Part shown: positions 34,791 through 42,866 of the stretch, piece by piece
Layout of the letters: the number at the start of each line of letters is the position of its first letter
How positions within the stretch are numbered: position 1 is the stretch's first letter
From: an uncultured Psychroserpens sp.
GTDB taxonomy: Bacteria; Bacteroidota; Bacteroidia; Flavobacteriales; Flavobacteriaceae
Reading direction: 5' to 3'
Assembly (NCBI RefSeq): GCF_947492715.1
Contig: NZ_CANLNS010000004.1
Location: 1 to 64,000, forward strand
DNA: 64,000 nt
Notes under the pieces: model-generated
What the model was told of the DNA's origin: nothing
What the model saw: the letters and a program-made list of their open reading frames with translations, nothing else
Databases searched by the model: none
Program-made: the position numbers and the translations under genes

Positions 34791-35378
34791 TTAGAATTTA
34801 TAAGTTACTCCAAAATTAATATCAGATAAATCTAAGTTTAAACCAAAAGCATTAGCAGATTCTGCTCCATCTACATCTGGTTTAGCGCTTGCATATGATA
34901 AGGCTCCAATAGATGCTCTTAAAGCAAAACAATCTGATACGAAATAGTTAAGACCAGGGGCTACAGCGATAGCAAATGCATTCACTTTAGTCTCTGTACC
35001 TCCATTTGGCTCAAACTTGGCATTTGTATAAGCAACTCCTGCTCCTACAGTAAACGAAAATTGGCTAGCTGGTGTAAAGAAATAAGTTGCTCCTAACCCT
35101 GCACCAAAAGTTGATGTTTTATCATCATCAGCATCTTCCGATGAACCAATAATTAAGTTAGCCTCTAAAGCTATGTTTTCGCTAACAAAATAACCTACAG
35201 TTGGCATAAAATCAAATCTGTTTGTTTTAAAATCTCCTTCTTTTGTACTGTTGTACCCAACTGTACCAGAAACATAAACATCTCCTTTTTCAAAACCACC
35301 AGTAGTGTTTTCATCTTGAGCGTTTACGTTTGAAAATCCGAAAACTGCAACTGCAGTCATTAGTAATAATTTTTTCAT
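34791..35378 (-). CDS. Outer-membrane beta-barrel protein
   Basis: The start at 35378 gives MKKLLLMTAVAVFGFSNVNAQ, a clean signal peptide; a longer frame upstream would include the promoter. The 195-residue product has eight predicted strands (VYVSGTVGYNST, FDFMPTVGYFVSENIALEANLIIG, FGAGLGATYFF, FALRASIGALSY) and ends in INFGVTYKF. It resembles OmpA/OmpX-type small barrels without a periplasmic domain. The promoter at 35423-35454 and terminator at 34739-34770 make it monocistronic. Confidence 0.88.
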   Translation of the reverse strand: MKKLLLMTAVAVFGFSNVNAQDENTTGGFEKGDVYVSGTVGYNSTKEGDFKTNRFDFMPTVGYFVSENIALEANLIIGSSEDADDDKTSTFGAGLGATYFFTPASQFSFTVGAGVAYTNAKFEPNGGTETKVNAFAIAVAPGLNYFVSDCFALRASIGALSYASAKPDVDGAESANAFGLNLDLSDINFGVTYKF

Positions 35379-35422
35379 AATTGTTAAGTTTAAATAATTT
35401 GGTTTTAATTTTATTTGGTCGG

Positions 35423-35454
35423 CAAACATAGAAGATAATTTTAATTCCTACAAG
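35423..35454 (-). promoter_or_regulatory. Promoter of the barrel gene starting at 35378
   Basis: Minus-strand CTTG (35451-35454), 20-base spacer and TATGTTTG (35423-35430), an exact TAnnTTTG element, giving a leader of about 40 bases. Confidence 0.7.
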
Positions 35455-35515
35455 AAAAAACACATAAATTAACGCATTTCATCGATAATATCATGTATTT
35501 CAACGGATTATTGAT

Positions 35516-35542
35516 AAAAAAAGGAAGCCCTAAGACTTCCTT
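35516..35542 (-). terminator. Intrinsic terminator of a beta-barrel gene
   Basis: Stem AAGGAAG (35521-35527) with CTTCCTT (35536-35542) and A-run on the left as minus-strand U-tract. Confidence 0.85.
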
Positions 35543-35562
35543 TTTACTAAACTATACTTAGG

Positions 35563-36036
35563 TTACAAACCGAAATTCACACCCAAATTAACGGTTGAAA
35601 AGCTACCTCCATCAACACTAATACCTCTATAAGAGGCCGTTATCTGTGTATTTTCAGATACGTTATACCCAACCATCGGACGATAATAAAAACCTCCATC
35701 TCCATCGCCTACTGCAATTGCATATCCAAGATCTGCTCCTAATACAAAATCATCTGAAGCGCTATACCTTGCAGCACCAGCTAAAGGAATGTATTGGAAA
35801 TCGTCTCCGTTAAGATCCGAATCCAAAACAGAATGGTTATAGCCAGTAGCAACACCTGCCTCAAACTCTTCAGATATGTCCCAGAGTGCGTCCAAATCTA
35901 TTCCTACGTTAAACGTATACAAATCACCCGCATCACCTATAGGAAGACCTACGGTAACACCTGCACTGTAACTTTGAGCAAATCCGCTCGTTAATCCAAA
36001 AACTGCAACAACAGTTAATAACATTAATTTTTTCAT
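35563..36036 (-). CDS. Small outer-membrane beta-barrel protein
   Basis: A 157-residue protein: signal peptide MKKLMLLTVVAVFGLTSGFAQ, then an eight-strand-like barrel (YSAGVTVGLPIGD, FNVGIDLDALWDIS, FVLGADLGYAIAVG, TQITASYRGISV) ending in VNLGVNFGL. Its signal peptide closely resembles that of the neighbouring barrel at 34791, hinting at old duplication, though the mature parts differ. A TATTTTTG element lies at 36097-36104 upstream, without a good -33 box. Function unknown. Confidence 0.85.
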   Translation of the reverse strand: MKKLMLLTVVAVFGLTSGFAQSYSAGVTVGLPIGDAGDLYTFNVGIDLDALWDISEEFEAGVATGYNHSVLDSDLNGDDFQYIPLAGAARYSASDDFVLGADLGYAIAVGDGDGGFYYRPMVGYNVSENTQITASYRGISVDGGSFSTVNLGVNFGL

Positions 36037-36289
36037 AATATTTTATGTTTTAAAATTGATAGAATCAAATTAATTACTTTTCTTTTCGGTATTAAACAAA
36101 AATATTGATGTTATCAACAATTTTATAAACATTTCAACACAGTATGCTAATTGTCAGGTGTTTAAAGAATACAGTTATTAACAATTTATTTTTTATCCGA
36201 TAAATTAAACCGTAATTATTGCACTCTTAAATTAATATTTTGCAGTATTTTTAGCATTATAATTCTATTGAAAACATCAAATTAATCTC

Positions 36290-37198
36290 ATGAAATGGCA
36301 GGCCGCGCTTAGCGATTATAAATACTATTTAAAAATAGAAAGAGGTTTATCTGCTAATTCTATTGCCAATTATGAATTAGATGTCCAAAAACTAATCAAC
36401 TATCTAGATGTCAACAACATAACAATTTCTCCTGTAAAGATTGATTACGAAACTATTCAATCATTTATTTATGAAGTTTCAAGACAACTAAATTCTAGAT
36501 CTCAATCTCGATTAATCTCAGGACTAAGAAGTTTTTTTGGTTACCTCGTATTTGAAGATTACAGAACGACTAATCCTTTAGATCATATTGAATCTCCAAA
36601 AATTGGTAGAAAACTACCGGATACGCTTTCTATTGATGAGATAGATGCGCTTATTAATGCCATTGATTTAACAAGAGAGTTTAATAATGTAAGAATTGGA
36701 GAACGCAATAGGGCCATCCTAGAAACATTATACAGTTGTGGGTTAAGAGTTAGTGAGCTCATTAATTTAAAAATATCGGATTTATTTTTTGATGAAGGTT
36801 TCATAAAAGTTACTGGAAAAGGCAATAAGCAACGCTTTGTCCCAATAGGCTCTAACACACAAAACTATATTGCGATTTGGAAAGACATTAGAGCGCATAT
36901 TAATATCGACAAGGACTACAAAGACACCTTATTTCTTAATAATAGAGGTAAGCAACTCACTAGAGCTATGATTTTCACAATCATTAAAAACCTTGCAAAA
37001 GCCATCAATTTAAACAAGACCATTTCACCTCACACGTTTAGGCACTCATTTGCCACGCACCTACTAGAAAATGGTGCCGATTTAAGAGCCATACAACTTA
37101 TGCTTGGTCATGAAAGTATAACCACAACAGAGATTTATATGCATGTTGATCGCTCACACCTAAAAGACGTTTTAATGTCATATCACCCAAGGCAGTAA
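36290..37198 (+). CDS. xerD: Site-specific tyrosine recombinase XerD
   Basis: A 302-residue recombinase that resolves chromosome dimers at dif with a partner Xer protein. N-terminal SAM-like core-binding domain (about 1-95), catalytic domain with Arg in SCGLRVSEL, Lys in TGKGNKQR, HTFRHSFATHLL, GHESI and the Tyr nucleophile in EIYMHVD. Length and the family's KDVLMSYHPR tail fit the housekeeping XerD rather than an integrase of a mobile element, and no attachment repeats or element genes are nearby. Confidence 0.93.
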   Translation: MKWQAALSDYKYYLKIERGLSANSIANYELDVQKLINYLDVNNITISPVKIDYETIQSFIYEVSRQLNSRSQSRLISGLRSFFGYLVFEDYRTTNPLDHIESPKIGRKLPDTLSIDEIDALINAIDLTREFNNVRIGERNRAILETLYSCGLRVSELINLKISDLFFDEGFIKVTGKGNKQRFVPIGSNTQNYIAIWKDIRAHINIDKDYKDTLFLNNRGKQLTRAMIFTIIKNLAKAINLNKTISPHTFRHSFATHLLENGADLRAIQLMLGHESITTTEIYMHVDRSHLKDVLMSYHPRQ

Positions 37199-37258
37199 TT
37201 TGTGTAAGATAATAGTGACATTTTTAAAACTATGGTGTCTTAATTTAAAATTGCACCT

Positions 37259-38434
37259 ATGAAAATGCTATGGAAAAAAATAATAGGTTCTAAATCTAAT
37301 AAAAAGACGTCTCCTAAAATTTCGACAGAAGAATTAAAATGGCAAATAGCCTTAGAAAATTCTCATGTTGGCGTATGGGATTGGGACTCAAGAACAGATA
37401 AAGTTTTTTATTCTAAAGAATCTAAGCAAATATTGGGTTATGACGACCATGAATTGACCAATTCTGCAATGGAATGGAATCGTAGAGTTCATCCTGAAGA
37501 CAAAGAAACTTATTTTAAAGATTTCAATCTGCATATTAACGGTAAGTTGGATACTTATAGAAATGAGCATCGTATTTTATGCAAGGATGGTAAGTATAAA
37601 TGGATTTTAGATAAGGGTAAAGTTGTAGACAGGGACAAGAATGGGAAACCTATCCGCATCATTGGGACTCACACAGATATCACATACAGAAAAAAGAGGG
37701 ATGAGCAATCTGAAAAAAACCTTCAGCTAATTACAAGCCAGAACAAACGCCTTCACAATTTCACACATATTGTTTCACATAACTTAAAAACTCATATTGG
37801 TAACTTCAAAAATATACTGGAGTTTTACGATGAAGCAGAATCTGAAATTGAAAAACAAGAACTTATTACGCATTTAAATACAATTTCAGAAGCCTTAACA
37901 TCTACTATTGTTGATTTAGACGATATCATAAGTATCAAATCAAAATCAAATACAAATGAACTCAATGAACGCGTAAACATTTTCAATTGTGCCGAAAAAG
38001 TAATTGATAGTTTAGAAATTGAAAGTGCAAATAATGAAGTAGCACTTTTTAATTCTATAAGAAAGGATGATTATTTAGTCGCAAATAGATCTTATTTAGA
38101 AAGTGTCATTTATAATCTCATCTCCAATGGGATAAAATACAAACATCCAAATCGTAAATCAAAAGTGATTTTGCAAACGATGCATACCAAGGATGCTTTA
38201 AAAATTTTGGTATCCGACAATGGTATCGGAATTGATATAGACAAGTTTAAAAACCAAATCTTCGAGATGTATCAAACATTTCATGGCACAAACAGAGATG
38301 ATTCTCGTGGTGTCGGATTGTACATTACAAAAACTCAGGTCGAGGCTCTTGGCGGAACCATCGAAGTAGAAAGTGAACTCAACGTAGGCACAACGTTCAT
38401 TCTACAGTTTAAAAAAATAAAGCACTCTATGTAG
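37259..38434 (+). CDS. PAS-domain sensor histidine kinase (orphan, cytoplasmic)
   Basis: A 391-residue soluble kinase. A PAS_3 domain with PAC lies at about 28-150 (VGVWDWDSRTDKVFYS, WNRRVHPEDKE, IIGTHTDITYRKK). The phosphoacceptor region is HIVSHNLKTHIGNFKN; the ATPase domain has LISNGIKYKHP, DNGIGIDID and RGVGLYITKTQVEALGG. There is no signal peptide, membrane helix or receiver domain and no neighbouring response regulator, so its partner is elsewhere. It starts 60 bases after xerD. The stop codon lies within its terminator. Confidence 0.93.
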   Translation: MKMLWKKIIGSKSNKKTSPKISTEELKWQIALENSHVGVWDWDSRTDKVFYSKESKQILGYDDHELTNSAMEWNRRVHPEDKETYFKDFNLHINGKLDTYRNEHRILCKDGKYKWILDKGKVVDRDKNGKPIRIIGTHTDITYRKKRDEQSEKNLQLITSQNKRLHNFTHIVSHNLKTHIGNFKNILEFYDEAESEIEKQELITHLNTISEALTSTIVDLDDIISIKSKSNTNELNERVNIFNCAEKVIDSLEIESANNEVALFNSIRKDDYLVANRSYLESVIYNLISNGIKYKHPNRKSKVILQTMHTKDALKILVSDNGIGIDIDKFKNQIFEMYQTFHGTNRDDSRGVGLYITKTQVEALGGTIEVESELNVGTTFILQFKKIKHSM

Positions 38435-38445
38435 AGTGCTTTATT
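38411..38445. terminator. Bidirectional terminator spanning the kinase stop codon
   Basis: AATAAAGCACTCTA (38416-38429) pairs with TAGAGTGCTTTATT (38432-38445) around a two-base loop. The TAG stop codon of the kinase (38432-38434) is part of the stem. It also lies 20 bases beyond the stop of the facing rny gene. Confidence 0.85.
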
Positions 38446-38465
38446 TATAATATAACTGTATGCAT

Positions 38466-40043
38466 TTATTTTGCAATATTTACAGCTCTAGTCTCTCTAA
38501 TTACGGTCACTTTAACCTGACCAGGATAGGTCATATCTGTTTGAATCTTCTGAGAAATCTCAAAAGATAAATTCGCTGCCTGTTCATCTGAAACTTTTTC
38601 GCTTTCTACCATAACGCGTAATTCACGTCCTGCCTGAATAGCATAAGCCTTATTAACACCGCTAAATCCAAATGCCACTTCTTCAAGATCTTTAAGACGT
38701 TGAATATAAGAGTCCAATACTTGACGTCTTGCTCCAGGCCTTGCTCCAGATATAGCATCACAAACTTGAACAATAGGCGATAATAATGTGGTCATCTCTA
38801 TTTCATCATGGTGGGCTCCAATAGCATTACATACTTCAGGTTTTTCTCCGTGCTTTTCTGCCCATTGCATTCCTAAAATAGCATGTGGAGTTTCCATGTC
38901 TGCCTCAGACGACGGTACCTTTCCTATATCATGTAATAAACCAGCTCGTTTTGCTAGCTTTGGATTTAGTCCTAATTCGGCAGCCATAACACCACAAAGT
39001 TTTGCTACTTCACGTGAATGCTGTAATAAGTTTTGGCCATAAGACGAACGATACTTCATACGCCCAACCATTTTAATCAATTCTGGATGTAATCCATGAA
39101 TTCCTAAATCAATTACAGTACGTTTACCAACTTCGGCTATTTCTTGTTCAATTTGTTTTTGTGTTTTTCTAACAATTTCTTCAATTCGTGCAGGATGTAT
39201 TCTTCCATCAGTCACTAATTTGTGGAGTGATAGACGGGCTACTTCCCTTCTTACAGAATCAAAGCATGACAAAATAATAGCTTCTGGCGTATCATCAACA
39301 ATAATTTCTACACCAGTTGCGGCTTCGATAGCACGAATATTACGACCTTCTCGACCAATGATACGACCTTTAACATCATCAGATTCGATATTAAATACAG
39401 AAACGCAATTGTCTATCGCTTCTTCCGTACCTATACGCTGAATTGTATTAATTATGACTTTCTTAGCCTCTTGTTGTGCCGTTAACTTGGCTTCCTCAAG
39501 AGTATCCTGAATATAGCTCATCGCATCGGTTTTAGCCTCACCTTTGAGAGATTCCACCAATTGAGATTTTGCATCTTCGGCAGATAAACCAGAAATAACT
39601 TCAAGTTGTTTGATTTGGCTTTTATGCGCTTTTTCTACCTCGTCTTTCTTTTTTTCAAGGAACTCTAGTCTAAAATTGTAGTCTTTTATTTTATCATCTA
39701 AAGATTGATTTGCCTTCTTGTTTTTAGCTAATTCACTCGATATCTGCGACTCCTTGTCTCTAGTTCTTTTTTCGGCTTCAGCCATTTTTTTGTCGCGAGA
39801 CAAAATTACTTTCTCATGTTCTGCCTTAAGCTCAATAAATTTTTCTTTCGCCTGAAGAATTTTATCTTTTTTGATAGTTTCTCCATCATTCTTGGCGCTT
39901 TTTAAAATTGAATTCGCCTCAGATTTCGCATTTTTTATAAGTTTCGAAGCATTATTTTTCTCTAATGTTTTTGCTATAATATATCCTAGTACTATGCCCA
40001 GTACTACGCCTCCAACAATCATTAAAATTGTATTCGTATCCAT
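38466..40043 (-). CDS. rny: Ribonuclease Y
   Basis: A 525-residue membrane-anchored endoribonuclease that starts decay of many mRNAs. One N-terminal helix (about 5-24), a long coiled coil (about 25-200), a KH RNA-binding domain ([19 protein letters not shown], about 225-245) and an HD domain with [10 protein letters not shown] (metal-binding His-Asp). Length is standard. The stretch just upstream encodes the probable 6S RNA. Confidence 0.97.
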   Translation of the reverse strand: MDTNTILMIVGGVVLGIVLGYIIAKTLEKNNASKLIKNAKSEANSILKSAKNDGETIKKDKILQAKEKFIELKAEHEKVILSRDKKMAEAEKRTRDKESQISSELAKNKKANQSLDDKIKDYNFRLEFLEKKKDEVEKAHKSQIKQLEVISGLSAEDAKSQLVESLKGEAKTDAMSYIQDTLEEAKLTAQQEAKKVIINTIQRIGTEEAIDNCVSVFNIESDDVKGRIIGREGRNIRAIEAATGVEIIVDDTPEAIILSCFDSVRREVARLSLHKLVTDGRIHPARIEEIVRKTQKQIEQEIAEVGKRTVIDLGIHGLHPELIKMVGRMKYRSSYGQNLLQHSREVAKLCGVMAAELGLNPKLAKRAGLLHDIGKVPSSEADMETPHAILGMQWAEKHGEKPEVCNAIGAHHDEIEMTTLLSPIVQVCDAISGARPGARRQVLDSYIQRLKDLEEVAFGFSGVNKAYAIQAGRELRVMVESEKVSDEQAANLSFEISQKIQTDMTYPGQVKVTVIRETRAVNIAK

Positions 40044-40064
40044 GTTTAGTTAGTGTTTATATAT

Positions 40065-40255
40065 AAAAAAAGCCTACATCAGTTTTGGATTCTGTATAAA
40101 CTCCTTAAAAACAAGTTTAGGGCTAACAAGCTGATCAAAAATCTGCCCAAATATTAAATACATAATATTAGCAGCACGGTTTTACAACTTCAACTCACCC
40201 TTTTTAAAGAATTAACGTTGAGTTTATCAAAAATAAATAACTAATGTAGGCAGTA
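40065..40255 (-). ncRNA. ssrS: Probable 6S RNA (SsrS, flavobacterial type)
   Basis: The 236-base gap between zapA and rny encodes a rod-like RNA on the minus strand. A perfect 13-bp closing stem (40239-40251 with 40072-40084, one G-U pair) ends in a U-run at 40065-40071. Inside, after an internal bubble of about 11-12 bases on each side, an 8-bp helix (40220-40227 with 40096-40103) continues the rod, then an imperfect stem follows. Closing stem, central bubble and terminal stem, about 190 nt, and the zapA neighbourhood fit 6S RNA, which binds RNA polymerase holoenzyme in stationary phase. The exact 5' end and promoter were not located. Confidence 0.8.
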
Positions 40256-40279
40256 ACCTATTGTTTATTTTAAAGAACG

Positions 40280-40573
40280 TTACGCACTTATATGTTCGTG
40301 AAGTAATTGATTTAAAGCATTGAGCTTTTCTTCAACTTCTTCACTTACATTGGCTTTATCTATTGTTTTCTGTTCTACTTGAGATGCAAACTGCAAAGCA
40401 CACATGGCTAAAACATCTTGTTTATCTCTCACAGAATAGTTTTGCTCAAACTGACTAATCATGGCTTCAATCTTTTTTGCCGCTTTACGCAATCCTTCTT
40501 CCTGGCTTGGCGCAATCGTTAGAGGGTATACTCTATTTGCTATAGATAGCTTTATTTTAAGCTGTTCTGCCAT
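40280..40573 (-). CDS. zapA: Cell division protein ZapA
   Basis: A 97-residue protein of the ZapA family, which bundles FtsZ filaments at midcell. LKIKLSIANRVYPLTI at the N-terminus, EEGLRKAAKKIEAMI, and DVLAMCALQFASQVE in the coiled-coil half are family features. It follows a small coiled-coil gene by 15 bases and precedes the 6S RNA candidate and rny. Confidence 0.94.
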   Translation of the reverse strand: MAEQLKIKLSIANRVYPLTIAPSQEEGLRKAAKKIEAMISQFEQNYSVRDKQDVLAMCALQFASQVEQKTIDKANVSEEVEEKLNALNQLLHEHISA

Positions 40574-40588
40574 TTTACGTCGTTTACA

Positions 40589-40879
40589 TTACTCAGATAA
40601 TTGCGCAATACAATGATCAATATCTCTAATTAATGTGTTTATTTTGAGCTTTGTTTCTCTGTTATTCTCGTCACTGCCCAGTAATGAATTTGCCATTTTG
40701 AGTGATTCGTATTTTTCTACCCAAGAACTTAATTCTTCTTGTTGTTGGATATTCTTTTGTTGTTGTATTGCTAATTCTTCGGAAATCTTAGCATTAGTTT
40801 GCTTTAAAACTTCAAGTTTATGCAAAACTTTACTGATTTTGTTCTCTAAAGAATCTACAATATCTTCAATTTTACTCAT
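40589..40879 (-). CDS. Small coiled-coil protein (ZapB-like)
   Basis: A 96-residue, nearly all-helical protein with heptad pattern from about residue 5 to 65 (VDSLENKISKVLHKLEVLK, then Gln-rich EELAIQQQ) and a C-terminal LIRDIDHCIAQLSE. It is directly upstream of zapA and probably in one operon. The context suggests a divisome role like ZapB, which interacts with ZapA in E. coli, but sequence alone only shows a coiled coil. Confidence 0.82.
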   Translation of the reverse strand: MSKIEDIVDSLENKISKVLHKLEVLKQTNAKISEELAIQQQKNIQQQEELSSWVEKYESLKMANSLLGSDENNRETKLKINTLIRDIDHCIAQLSE

Positions 40880-41163
40880 TTACAAATTTCAATACTGATG
40901 TAACAAAGTTAACATACTATGTGAAAAATCGCAATTGTTTTTCTATTAATTTTGAAATTTATAGAACTTCTTTAGTGATAATGCCTAATGGTTAACAATT
41001 TAGAATTGAGCATCACACCTTTTTTACAAGTTTTTGTTTATTATTTTCACTTTTTTTCAGATATTCACTGGCAAATAGAAAAATAGCATTTATAGAATAT
41101 TTTCTATATTCAATTTTAATCAATATTTTTACGTTATATAATCACCAGCGTAAAAAAGCACTT

Positions 41164-42855
41164 ATGAAATACCTAATATTACTTTCTTTTGTTATTACAT
41201 TTTCTTTCGGACAGGCCCAAAACCCATATCCACAAGATTATTTTAGAAACCCATTAGACATAACCCTTGTTCTTTCTGGTACCTTTGCAGAACTCCGTTC
41301 AAATCATTTTCATTCTGGACTAGATATTAAAACACAACAACGTACAGGTTTAAAAGTATACGCTGCCGCTCAAGGCTATGTGAGTCGCATCAAGGTGTCT
41401 CATTATGGTTACGGTAAAGCCCTGTATATTACACATCCAAATGGCTATGTGAGTGTTTACGCCCACTTAGATAAGTTTTCTCCTAAAATTCAGAAATATA
41501 TAAAGGCGTGTCAATACGAAAAAGAAAGTTATGAAGTTGAGATGTTTCCATCAGTAGATGAATTGCCTATTTCTCCAGATGAGGTTGTTGCTTTTTCTGG
41601 AAACACCGGAGGTTCTGGAGGTCCGCACTTGCATTTTGAAATTCGGGATAATGAAGAACGCCCAATTAATCCGCTTCTATTTGGTATAGATATTAAAGAT
41701 ACGAGAACGCCTTTCATTTTGGCTGTGCACGCTTATACTAAAAACGAAAACGCTCATGTAGATGATCATAAAAAGCGAAAAGAACTACGGTTAATTCCTC
41801 ATAAAAATGGCGATTACAGCACAGAACCAGTCGAAGCCTTAGGCGACATAGGATTTGGTATTGTGAGTTACGATAAACAGGATTTAGCAAATAATAAAAA
41901 TGGCATAAGCAACATCCAAACCTTTTATAATGGTAATAAAAATTTCGAAATGGATTTCAAACGATTTAGTTTTGCCGAGTCAAAACACATCAACCGTTTT
42001 ATTGATTTCGAAGTCTACAAAGAAAAAAAATCTAGAATACAAAAACTATTCGTCCAATCTGGCAACAGCCTTAGCATGTTAAAAGATGTTGATAATAATG
42101 GGTATGTAACAGTGGAAGACAGTACAAATACGGTTTATAAAGTGCGTGTTAGAGATTTTAAGGGTAATGAATCTTGGTTGTCGATTCCTATTAAAGGGCG
42201 ACCAGCTAAGGAGGTTTTAGAAGCGCCAGAATTAAAACCTAATCATTACATTCAAGCAGATCAAATCAATGAATTAGAAGACGGAAATGTCGCTGTCTAT
42301 TTTCCTAATAAAACGTTTTATGAAGATTTCTATATTGATTTTGGAATCGATAGTGATACCTTAAATTTACACAAAGACATTGTGCCGCTAATGAAAAGCT
42401 ATACCATTACTTATGACATTAGCAACTATAGCGATGAAGATAAAGACAAATTATTTATTGCCAAATTATACGGTTATTACAAAAATCCAAGTTATATAAG
42501 TACAAAACGTCTTGGTGATAAATTATCAGCCAGAACAAAATCATTAGGAACCTTTGCTTTAGCAAGAGATACTATTGGTCCCACCATTAAACCTAAAAAT
42601 TTTCAAGATGGCAAATGGTTGAGTAAACTTAATTACCTTAAAGTAAAAATTGACGACGATCTTTCTGGTATTAGTAACTATAGAGCCACCATCAATGGAA
42701 AATGGATTTTAATGGAGTATGATTACAAAAAAGATACGTTAACTTATGACTTTGGCGATAACATTAATACAGAGACCGAAAATAACCTTAAAATAATTGT
42801 TACGGATAATGTTGGAAATAGTACTACATTTGAAGCAACCTTTTTTAGAAAATAA
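41164..42855 (+). CDS. M23 family (LytM) metallopeptidase
   Basis: A 563-residue exported protein (signal peptide cut near FGQAQN). The LytM domain is N-terminal (about 45-175): HFHSGLDI carries the first zinc His and Asp, HLHFEIRD the HxH motif. The remaining 390 residues are beta-rich with no recognised domain. Unlike many peptidoglycan hydrolases the catalytic part comes first. All zinc ligands are present, so activity is plausible. The TonB-receptor gene begins 11 bases later, with a TTG start. Confidence 0.92.
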   Translation: MKYLILLSFVITFSFGQAQNPYPQDYFRNPLDITLVLSGTFAELRSNHFHSGLDIKTQQRTGLKVYAAAQGYVSRIKVSHYGYGKALYITHPNGYVSVYAHLDKFSPKIQKYIKACQYEKESYEVEMFPSVDELPISPDEVVAFSGNTGGSGGPHLHFEIRDNEERPINPLLFGIDIKDTRTPFILAVHAYTKNENAHVDDHKKRKELRLIPHKNGDYSTEPVEALGDIGFGIVSYDKQDLANNKNGISNIQTFYNGNKNFEMDFKRFSFAESKHINRFIDFEVYKEKKSRIQKLFVQSGNSLSMLKDVDNNGYVTVEDSTNTVYKVRVRDFKGNESWLSIPIKGRPAKEVLEAPELKPNHYIQADQINELEDGNVAVYFPNKTFYEDFYIDFGIDSDTLNLHKDIVPLMKSYTITYDISNYSDEDKDKLFIAKLYGYYKNPSYISTKRLGDKLSARTKSLGTFALARDTIGPTIKPKNFQDGKWLSKLNYLKVKIDDDLSGISNYRATINGKWILMEYDYKKDTLTYDFGDNINTETENNLKIIVTDNVGNSTTFEATFFRK

Positions 42856-42866
42856 AAAATAACCTT

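Noticed and set aside
36290-37198. Tyrosine recombinase as sign of an integrated element
   Set aside because: Length, motifs and tail fit housekeeping XerD; no tRNA target, att repeats, phage or transposon genes nearby.
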